DNA of 64,000 nucleotides from Brachyhypopomus gauderio (Eukaryota > Chordata > Actinopteri > Gymnotiformes > Hypopomidae): assembly GCF_052324685.1 (NCBI RefSeq), contig NC_135213.1, positions 579,501 through 643,500 on the forward strand, read 5' to 3'. The translations under genes were made by a program, and so were the position numbers. Below, in pieces: positions 48,169 to 59,400 of the stretch. The notes below the pieces were generated by a model. The model was not told where the DNA came from and made no database searches. It saw nothing but the letters and a program-made list of their open reading frames with translations. Every line of letters starts with the position of its first letter. Position 1 is the stretch's first letter.

Positions 48169-48466
48169 CGGGGTGCCCATTACGTCGATCGCGATTGAAG
48201 GAATGTGGGTAGATCGCATGACATTAAAAAGTAGTTGATGAATGACAGGCTATCGTCCATCTGCACTGACGGTTGCAACGATCGACACACATACACCGCC
48301 CCGGTAAGAATTTACGTTCACCCCCCCCCCCCCCCCCCCCCAACAATTTACACTTGCCACCTCCTCCAGGTTCAAATCTCACTCCAGGCGATCTTGAAAA
48401 GGTAGATCTTTCTGACTTGGTCATCTTATAAGTAGCTCGCAAGCTGAAAACTTGTGGGCACCCCTA
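48169..48466. mobile_element. hAT MITE, unit 2 copy
   Basis: Same element as 23837-24134 with GTATATAC duplications at 48161-48168 and 48467-48474. Confidence 0.85.
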
Positions 48467-48474
48467 GTATATAC

Positions 48475-49262
48475 TACTACATCAGTGCGGTGTGGCATGG
48501 AGGCATCAACTTGTGGAACTGCTGAGGTCTTATGGAAGCCCAGAGTGCCAACATTTCTGTATTGACTAATTTATTGAGATGCACCTGTAAATTCTATTTT
48601 AGTGATTTTCCCTGCAAATGAGACATTAGATAACTACAAATCATTTAATCAGAGATGGAAAGATCGATATAATATGATCTTTATCAGATGATTTTCAAAC
48701 AAAATACATGATCGGCAGATTTTGCAGATGGTTATTTGTATGCGACTATCATACGTTGAACACAGTTATGTACCTAGCTAGCTAGCTTGTAGCTAAAATG
48801 AGACAAACTAAGGCCAAAGAAACAATTAAAATACATTTTTCTTCTTAACTTGAAATTACTGAAAAAAGATAGCTAGCTAGCCTAAACAACCAATACCTAG
48901 CTGTCACGGTGTGCGCTCCTCTGTTCTGTGGAGAATTCCGGAAGGCCAGCTCCAAAGGGGAGGGACGTGCATAGAGGCTGTTGATGTGACTCGTCCACAC
49001 ACCAGCATTTTTTTTTCATGTTATTTATTAACCATTAAAATATGAATAAAGTTGCCTTTTGAAATTGACTCAAAATAAGAACTTAAACAATGAGAATATC
49101 TCGAAATAATGACCTAGAAATTCACTTCATAATCAAATCAGATTTTTTTTATATTTTATGTGGCAAAAATAGGCTTATATACATGTGTAAATGCTGTGTC
49201 TTGCACAATGCAAGTAGATTGCGGTATGTCTTCAAAATTATATGAATAATTTTGTCTCCTCT
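48475..49262. other. B2 upstream region
   Basis: Nearly identical to 24175-24968, including the short Tc1-like relic and AT-rich presumed promoter. No additional feature seen. Confidence 0.45.
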
Positions 49263-49392
49263 GTACAGTACTGACTGGGTTCTCCTGTCTCCTCTATACA
49301 GTACTGACTGGGTTCTCCTGTCTCCTCTATACAGTACTGACTGGTTTCTCCTGTCTCCTCTATACAGTACTGACTGGGTTCTCATGTCTCCG
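49263..49392 (+). repeat. 33-bp minisatellite, 4 copies, upstream of B2
   Basis: Units at 49263, 49296, 49329 and 49362, two more than B1 has. It ends 12 bp before the ATG. Confidence 0.9.
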
Positions 49393-49404
49393 CTGCCTTC
49401 TGTC

Positions 49405-52400
49405 ATGCTGCCCTACTGCTGGTGTTTCTGGTTTGTGCTGTTACTAATGACATTTCTAAATGGTAAGTGGTCATTATTGGTTATCTTAAGGTGTTAACTT
49501 TATCTCCATATTGTGCTGATGTCACGAGAAGCAGATGTCTACTGAAGATTGTGATGTGGTTGTTTACGAGGGTCCCTTTCATAGGACCCTAGTTTGGTTT
49601 TCAAATTGCTGCATTTCTGCATTTTCAATTAATAATTTTATGGCAAAATGCTGTCATTTCTTAGATTCAAAGTCAGTGCTGACCAGACCATGATCCTCAC
49701 TGAGCCTATTCCCTCCATGTATGCAGAGTATCATAAACAATATGCCCATTAAGTATTGCTGTGGTATCTCGTATCTTTCTCTGTGATGTAGTTTTAATGG
49801 TCAGCAGTGTGCAAACACATTGATTTAAAGCCTGTTTTGATTGATTTGAATATTTTATTTCGGTCGCAGTAATACAACCACCAATAACATAATTTCCTAA
49901 ATTATCAATGAGCTATTCCATGACCAAAAAGGTATAGACTCAAGCCAGAACTTATTTTTGATCAAAGTCTTTTTATTGAACATTTTTGTCATATACAAAA
50001 AATGGGAAAGATTAAACAATCCTGTATCCCTTCAACGCTCCCCCCCCCCACCTTAACACCTGATTTAAAAAGAAACTTCAACATATTCAAGAAGGCTACT
50101 AAAATATTTTTAAAACTTATTTTGTTATTTTGACTTTTACGTTTAAATATATTTAAAAATTATATTAACATAATGTAACCAAACAACATAACAAAAAAAC
50201 AACACAACTTCACATAATACAATATTACAGAAGAAACACAAACAATACATAAATAATTACCTTTATTTAAAGTATAATTTCTATTATAATTACAGTACTG
50301 TTTATATAATTATTACCACACATGACGGTAATAATGATTTATATTTATCCATTACGGGCGGCATGGTGGTGTGGTGGTTAGCACTGTCGCCTCGCAGCAA
50401 GGCGATTCGATTCTCGGTCTGGGCTGCTCTGTGTGGAGTTTGCATGTTCTCCCTGTGCCTGCGTGGGTTTCCTCCGGGTACTCCGGTTTCCTCCCACAGT
50501 CCAAAGACATGCGTGTTCGGTTGATTGATCACTCTAAATTGCCCGTAGGTGTGAGTGCGTGCGTGTGTGTTGGCCATGCGGTGGACTGGCGACCTGCCCA
50601 TGGTGTACCCTGCCTTCGCCCGGAGATGCTGGGATTGGCTCCAGCCCCCCCGTGACCCCGACTAGCGGGATTAAGTGGTTCAGATAATGGATGGATGGAT
50701 GGATTTATCCATTACACAATTTAATTTACTTTACCTGAAACATTCCTGCATATGTTCGGTGTTTAGTTTCCAAACCACTTATTATGTCATCTTTTTTGTT
50801 CTAAGTCACGTTTCTTGTTCCAAGTAATCAATTTTCTGTTCGCAGCTTTCGATCCTTTTCTTTCATCAAGCGTTAATGTCCATCTAGGGTTAGGGTTCAT
50901 CATACTTTTCAGTTGATTAACGTCATTTATGAGCTCTAGCAGCGTAGTTTGATTGGACGTAGATTTTTGGATCTCCTTCATGTCTTCATTTTTTCAGGCA
51001 GTCATGAAATCATGTAGTTTGCATTGAGTTGGAGGTTACATTACTCTAGTATGTTTCAAGTAACTAAATGCCTGTCTGGCTTGTCTTCTATCTGGAGCTT
51101 AAATGCACTCTGGGTGTTCTTAAGTAACATTTGTCTTGAGCTAGTGGAGTTAAATGACATCAAGCATCAGTAAATATTACATCTGCAGTTATATAGTTGC
51201 CTTTTTAACAGTTACCAGTATGTTAATATTTGCATTGTAAACCAACAAGTAATTAATATTAAACATTTTCTTGATCTCTCCTTCAGTGTCTGCCATGTCT
51301 TCATCTGTCATGGTGAAGTTTAACGAGACTGCTACTCTTACCTGCAGTCAGACGTGTTCTGATCTGGTCACGTGGACTGTGTCCCATAAACAACTTGACA
51401 TTTTGGCTCAGTGTGACCAGACATCCTGTCAGTCACAGGAGGGATTTCACATGTCCCATGATCAGTACCTGAAGGGAGATCTCTCCCTCACCATCACTGA
51501 TGTTGACTTCACCAAGAGGGGCTGGTACATGTGTGAATGTGATGGTGTAGACTTGTGCCATGTCACTCTTCAGATTGAGTGTAAGTCTGTTTATTTCTTC
51601 TCCTGGTCATTGGTATATTAATTTGTATCACCTTTTCCCTGAATTTACAAATTTTATATTTTTTCTCTTCAGCTTTGAGATCTTCAGTTCAGTTAATGCC
51701 TGGTGACCCTCTGGTCTTGGATTTGCCCATATCTGAGTCAGTGGAGGTGATTTATAACAGCGCAGATGCAGCTGCTCCCAAACAGATCTGTACAGTGGAA
51801 GGACACACTCTACAGTGTAAACCTGAATACAGTCAGAGAACATCTTTCATGTCTGCTGTTGAGCTGAGAGGAACCGAACCATCTGATAGTGGAGTTTACA
51901 CCATCAGGGACCTCAGTAATAAATGGGTTATTCAGACGTACACAGTGTCAGTGCAAGGTATGTTTTTTCTTTTTTCCTCCTGAAATGTTTTTGGTTTGTG
52001 GTCCAGTTAATATTAACACCTGCACTTAGAAATCAATATGAGGGACATGCTACATGGATGTTTCATGCATATATTATATACACATACACACACATAAATA
52101 GGGGTGCATCTCAATAAATTAGAATAATTGATTTCAGTAATTCAGTACAAAAAGTGAAACGCATATATTATATAGGTCGATTACAAACAGAGTGATCTAT
52201 TTTAAGTGTTTATTTCCGTTAATGTTGATGATTATGGTTCAAATACTTGGTTGAGGCTCCTTTTGCACGAATTACTGCATTAATGCGGTGTGGCATGGAG
52301 GCAATCAGCCTGTGGCACTGCTGAGGTGTTATGGAAGCCCATATATATGATAGCAGCCTTCAGCTCGTCTGCATTGTTGGTCTGGTTGGTCTTCCTCTTG

Positions 52401-53409
52401 ACAATAGATTCTCTATGGGGTTTAGGCAGGGTACCCGCGGGTCCTTAAAAAGTCTTAAAATGTCTTAAATTTAGTTTTCCATATTCAAGGCCTAAAAATG
52501 TCTTAAAATGTCTGGAATTTTATGAGGGGAGGCATTAAATTATTATAAGTGTGTGTTGTTCAGTTGTTCTGGCGCGATGTGAACTTTGCCTTCCCCCCCC
52601 CCCCCCCCATCCCCCCCCCCCCCCCCCCCCCCCCCGGGCGGTCAACAATTCTCGTCCGCCACACCCCCCCGTCAACGATGTGGAACACACCTGCATCCCC
52701 AGTAATAGTCTTATTTTTTCTTGTGAGAGGTATTAAAAAGGTCTTAAAAGTCATTGAATTTGAGATTTAAAAATGTGCAGATACCCTGGGTTTAGGTTAG
52801 GTGAGTTTGCTGGGCAACCACAGTGATACTGTGGTTGTTAAACCAGGTATTGGTACTTTTGGCAGTGTGGACAGGTGCAAAGTCCTGATGGAAAATAAAA
52901 TTTCCATCTCCTAAAAGTTTGTCGGCAGAGGGAAGCATGAAGTGCTCTAAAAGTTCCTGGTAAACGACAGCGGTGACTTTGGTCTTGATATAGCACAGTG
53001 GACCTGCACCAGCAGATGACATGGCTCCCCAAACCATGTCATGGCTACTTTTTCCTTCCACTCAACTCTGAGTGGAAGCCCTCTGTGCTTAGCAATGACC
53101 TTTTGTGGCATACCCTCCTTGAGGAGTGTGTCAATGATCTCTGGACATCTGTCTTCCCCATGATTGTGTAGCCTACTGACCGAGACTAAGGGACAATTTT
53201 AAACACTTAGGAAGCCTTTGCAGGTGTTTTGTTAATTATTCTAATTTCCTGAGATGTTGACTTTAAGGGTTAAAGCCAATTAAAACCCAAATCATCAACA
53301 TTTAACACAAACACTTGAAATAGATCACACTTGTTGGTCATGAATCTATATAATATGCGTTTCACTTTTTGTATTGAACTACTGAAATACAAAATATATA
53401 TATATATTT

Positions 53410-53453
<44 letters not shown>

Positions 53454-56400
53454 ATTATGTTGTCAAAAGTATTTGCTCTGAATCAGGTGCATGGAATCAC
53501 TTCCATGGCCACAGGTGTATAAAATTAAGCACCTAGGTATGCAAAGAATTTGTCGCTCTCAGGAGCTCAGTGATAGGATGCCACCTGTTCAGCAAATCCA
53601 GTCATGGAATTTTCTCGCTCCTAAATACACCGTGTTTCAAATTATAATGCAAAAAGTGTTTAGGAGTAAGAAGGTACGTTTTTTTTTTTGTTTTTCAGTT
53701 AAACCCATTGATAGTGATGTGTGTCAGGGCTCTTTATATCACTGAAAGCCATTGCGAACACTTGTGCTAATTAGTTTAGCAGGTGTGTCCAATTAAAGGC
53801 AAGACTACTTATGAAGGCTGTCCCACATTATTAAGCAGCCTACATTTTCAGCCAAAATGGGAAAGAAAAAGGATGTCTTGTCTGCTGAGAAGCAAAAAAT
53901 TGTGGAGTGTTTAGTTCAAGGCATGACTACAATCAACATTGCCAAGACACTTCATCGCACAATTAAGAAGTATGTAGCTGATTCAGAGCACACACGTGTG
54001 CGTGCTGATTGAGAGAAAATTGAGGACTCTTTCCTCAATTTAGGTTAAAAGAGCAGCTGCAAAAATTCCTTGTTCCATGCAGACAAGTTTTTGAAGCTGC
54101 TGGTGCCTCCAACATCCCCAGAACAAGATGCAGGGTCCTTCAGAGGTTTGCAGCTGTGCGTAAGCCATCCTGTCCACCTCCTCCATCCACTGCACACAAG
54201 CAGAAACGGCTCCAGTGGGCCAAACAATACATGAAGACTGACTTCAAAACTGTTTTGTTCACCGATGAGTGCTCTGCAACGCTCGATGGTCCAGATGGAT
54301 GGAGTGGAGGATGGCTAGTTGATGGACACCCCATGCAAACAAGGCAATGGCACCAACAAGGAGGACGTGGATTAATATTTTGGGTTGGAATCATGGGGAG
54401 AGAGATTGTTGGCCCTGAAGTAGTAAAGATGACCTCCATAATGTATGTGAAGTTTCTCAAACAGCCGTCTCATGCTGCAAAGAGCACATTTGTGTCTGTG
54501 GCTGCTATGGGCATAAAAGGGGACAAACTTATGGTGTGGCCCCCATGCTCCCCTGACCTCAGCCCCATTGAGAACCTCTGGAGCATCATCAAACGGAGTG
54601 TTTATGATGGTGGGAGGCGGTTCACATCTAAGCAACAGCTCTGGGAGAGAATTCTATCCTCATGCAAAACAATAGAAGCAGATACCATCCAAAACCTTAC
54701 AATTTAATCGATGTGTTCAGAAGCTCCTTTCGAACAAGGGGTCCTATGTGCAAATGTAACATCACCTAGAATAATGTTTTGAATTGGAAACTGTTTGATT
54801 TCAGTTTGTAATAACCTGCTAATGCTTACAATTTCACAAATGACCATTTTTGTTGTTTATAAAAATGAAAAAGTTGAAAAGTCTGCTGTGCATAATAATT
54901 TGGAGTGTTTTTTGAGTGTTGCTTATTTATTATTTTTATATACTGACTGATATTGGGAATTTGAAAAAAACCTTTCAATTGTACTCTTATAGTTGACTGG
55001 AAAATTACAATGACTACAATTCATATAGGTAATTTTGAAGAAGGAGAAGGCTGTTCACAAGGTTTAGGATTGTGTTTATGGGGATTGTTTACTGTTCTTC
55101 CAGAAGTGCATTTGTGAGGTCACATACTGATTTTGGACGAGAAGGCCTGGCTCTCAGTCTCCGCTCTAATTCATTTATAGGATTGAGGTCAGGACTCTGT
55201 GCAGGCCAGCGAAGTTCATCCACACCAGACTCTGCCATCCATGTCTTTATGGACCTTACTTTGTGGACTGGTGCACAGTCATGTTGGAAGTGGAAGGGTC
55301 CAGGTCCAAACTGTTCCCACAAAGTTGGGAGTATAGAATTGTCCAAAAAGTCTTGGTATGCTGAAGCATTCAGAGTTCCTTTTACTGGAACTAAGGGGCC
55401 AAGCCCAGCTCCTGAAAAACAACCCCACACCATAATCCCCCCTCCACCAAACATTTCACTTGGTACAATGCAGTCAGACAAGTACAGTTCTCCTGGCAAC
55501 CGTCAAACCCACTGCATCCGACGCTTTGCACTGCACTTGGTGATGTATGGCTTGAATGCAGCTGCTCGACCATGGAAACCCTTTCCATGAAGCTCTCTGC
55601 ACACTGTTCTTGAGCTAATGTGAAAGCCACATGAAGTATGGATGTCTGTAGTGATTGACTCTGCTGAAAATTGGCATCCTCTTCACACTATGCACTTCAG
55701 CATCCACTGATCCTGCTCCATCAGTTTACGTGAACTACCACTTCATGGCCGAGTTGCTGTCGTTCCCAAACACTTCCATTTTCTTATAATACAGCTGACA
55801 TTTGACTGTGGAATATTTAGGAGCGAGGAAATTTCACGACTGGATTTGTTGCACATGTGGCATCCTATCACTGCTCCATGCTGAAATTCACTGAGCTCCT
55901 GAAAAAAAAGTAACATTTACTTTGTTTCCACAATGTTTTTTTATTTATTAAATTTTTTTTTTGTGTTTCTGAAAGCCAACAAATTGCACTTTGGAATGAC
56001 CTTATTATTGCATCACGTTTTTGATCTGAGTTTGTTCTACAAAATAAAATGTCTGAATGAGTGCTCATCCCAGACGCCATACTTTTTGTGATTCCATACT
56101 TTTTGTCATGGGTTGTAGGTGCTTAATTTTATGCATGTGGCCATGGAAGTGATTGGAACACCTGATTTCGATAATTTGAATGGGTGAGCGAATACTTTTG
56201 GCAATATAATGCATATGTATGCGTGTGCATGCATGTTGTGTGTGTGTGCGCACTAAAATTTGGCCTCTTGAAAAACATTGTGCAGGTTTAGCAACCTTAG
56301 ACGTCCCACTAGCAAGACACACGTGCAGACACACAAGCACATGCACGCGCACACATGTAGGCACACATAGGGCGTACTCACACTAAGCACGGTTTGCTTG

Positions 56401-59400
56401 TTCCGTGCTGGGGCCCGGTTATCCCCCCTCCCCACTCCCCCTCTGGCCTGCACTCACACTGCCTTCATCAAGCCGTCCCGAGCATGCTTATGTCATCACA
56501 ACGTGACTTTATTTGGGAAAAAAAAGCGCGCTCGCACAACACTATGGAGTTCACGATTCTCTTTTTATTGTATTTTTGAAGTCGTTTTGGGAGTGCAGAA
56601 ACACGGTGCAAGCACAGATTTATCGATAATTTTTTAGTACGCCCTAGTTAACACGTCTGTGGTATTACGTAGTTTCTACATCCTAAGGGCGTACTCACAC
56701 TAGGCTCTGTGATCCGGGCCCGGGCACAGTTCCCTGCTGAAGCACGGTTCGTTTGGCTAGTGTGAGCGCTCCAACCGTGCCCGGGCCCGGATCAGTTAAC
56801 CGTGCTCGGGCCCGCTTGAAGAGGTGGGCCAGGGCACGATTCATGTGGACTCGGGCACGGTTCGCTTCTAGTGTGAGCGCTATCCGTGCCCGGGCCCGCT
56901 TGGTGCCTCGTCTGATTGGTTAATTTCGCTGGAACTCAAACATGACGTTAGTGATGCGACGCTCACATTAAACAGTCATAGCGGCAAAACGATTAGCAGA
57001 CAATCGTTGTGTTAAATTATCGATAAATCTGTGCTTGCACCGTGTTTCTGTACTCCCAAAATGACTCCAAAAATACAATAAAAAGAGAATCGTGAACTCC
57101 ATAGTGTTGTGTGAGCGCGCTTTTTTTCCAAATAAAGTGCCGTTGTGATGACGTAAGTGTGCTCGGGCCGGGTTGATGAAGGCAGTGTGAGTGCGGGCCA
57201 GAGGGGGAGTGGGGAGGGGGGATAACCGGGCCCCAGCACGGAACCAGCAAACCGTGCCTAGTGTGAGTACGCCCTTAGTATCTCCAGGACAGAACAGTCT
57301 GCCATCACAGTGCTGACTCTTTGCAAGATCCAGATCTATTTAAGAAAGAATTCTGTTTAATAACTAGTGGTGGGACTTTAACGTGTTAATTTCGATTAAT
57401 TAATTACAGGAAAATTAACTAACTAAACTAAAAAAATTAACGCATTTTAACACAGGAGACACTTTTGCACCGTGGAATGTTTCTCAGTGCACGAGTTCCA
57501 GACATACAGATTATATGGACGCACAATAAGATGAGCATGATGGAGATGACTGAAGAGGCTACGCTGGTGGATGGGAAATTTAAATATAAGAAACTTCCAA
57601 ATGGAAGTACAAACAAAAATAGTGTTATTTGCACTTTATGTAGGAAGAAGTTCGCTTATCACAGGAGCAATTCCACCCTTCGTTACCACCTCAACGCAAA
57701 ACATGTTGGGGCTAACGCGCAGGTCAGTAAAGCCTGGTTAAAGCCTGGTTTATACTTTCGCGAGCGACCGTAGCGCGCGACTCCGCCCACCTCGCGCGAC
57801 CGGTGTAGGCGTTTATACTTTCGCGAGCGTCGCTGCAGTGTTCTCCGAAACGATAGGTGGCGATAGGTGGCAGTGGAGAATAAAAAACCCCTGCAAAACC
57901 GGGGAAAGAACATTTTTACCTGACCAGAGACCGTATATATACACATCAGGCATCAAACGTAAATATGGCTTTGCAGTGTTGTCCGAAACGATACGTTAAC
58001 AAATACGAGCCTCTTGTAATTCCAGGGCGAAACATGAGAGAACGTGAAGACGTTAAGATTGGGCGTTTTGAAAATAAACAACCATAAACTAATGTGATTA
58101 AAAAAGCGAATTATTTCGATTCATTTCGAGTATATGTATAAATATTAAACTTAATTAAGTTTAACGTGCTGGGAAATATTGAAATGGACCTTGAAAGTGA
58201 CATACAAGTGCTTTAATTCCACCTTGTATAGGTGTATGAACCCGGCAAACATGACTTTGTCCATCGCGCTGAAGCGCGGCGCGCGCGCTTACAAAATTCG
58301 AGAGGTGCACGACCTCGCGAACGGACAGCGCGCGAGGCCCTCGCGCACGGGCGGAGCCACAGCGATTACGTCATTTTCGTCGCGCGGACCCTCGCGCGGC
58401 GCGTCAAGTATAAACCAGGCTTAATGATCACTTAGCTGCTAAATGTATTCCTAGTACGATAGGGTGACCAAACGTCCGTATTTCCCGGGACATGTCCGTA
58501 TTTCACATCCTGTCCCGGGATTTTTTAAAGTGAGGAAATGTCCTGGTTTTTAAATAACCTTCATTGGACCATTAAGACTGCATTAAACTTTCGCGAGCTA
58601 ACCGCGAGCGGCTGAGGCGTTTAAACTTGACGCGTCACATTATTTGCAGTGTTGTTCGCTCTCTGTGGTGGAAGATAAAGGCTAAAGCCTGGTTTAAGCC
58701 TGGTTTATACTTTCGCGAGCGACCGTAGCGCGCGACTCCGCGCGAGCGGTGTAGGCGTTTATACTTTCGCGAGCGGCACTGCAGTGTTCTCCGAAACGAT
58801 AGGTGGCGATAGGTGGCAGTGGAGAATAAAAAACCCCTGCAAAACCGGTGAAAGAACATTTTTACCTGACCAGAGACCGTATTTAAACACATCAAGGCAT
58901 CAAACGTAAATATGGCTTTGCAGTGTTGTCCGAAACGATACGTTAACAAATACGAGCTTCTTGTAATTCCAGGATGAAACATGAGAGAACGTGAAGACGT
59001 TAAGATTGGGCGTTTTAAAAATAAACAACAATTAAATAATGTGATAAAAAAGCGAATTATTTCGATTCATTTCGAGTATATGTATAAATATTTCACTTAA
59101 TTAAGTTTAACGTGCTGGGAAATATTGAAATTGACCTTGAAAGTGACGTACAAGTGCTTTAATTCCACCTTGTAAAGGTGTATGAACCCGGCAAACATGA
59201 CTTTGTCCATCGCGCTGAAGCGTGGCGCGCGCGCGAAGTTACACAAGAAACGCTGCAAATTGCGTCAACTGATGCAAGTTACGAACTGCCGTCCAGAAAG
59301 ACAATGTCGAAGAAAATCCAGTAGCTGTATGCAGGGGCGCAGATGGCACTGGGGACGGGGGGGACATGTCCCCTCCAGATTTATATTGACCCCATCTGAA

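Larger units (their letters stand above)
53454..56210 (-). mobile_element. Tc1-like foldback element in B2 intron 3
   Basis: Ends TTATGTTGTCAAAAGTATTT and the complement of AATACTTTTGGCAATATAA. The left arm (53454-53622) is an inverted, shortened copy of the right end (about 55800-56210), sharing TCACTTCCATGGCCACA and GATAGGATGCCAC. A minus-strand transposase lies at 55089-55499. Another Tc1-type element occupies about 53628-54925. Confidence 0.7.

Noticed and set aside
49252-49497. Open frame translating the 33-bp repeat as 11-residue repeats running into the B2 signal peptide
   Set aside because: It needs a non-ATG start, and the repeat is in other frames relative to the start codon in A1 and gene C, so it is better read as 5' UTR or promoter.
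52549-52770. Proline- or glycine-rich proteins
   Set aside because: Translation of poly-C runs inside a hAT MITE.
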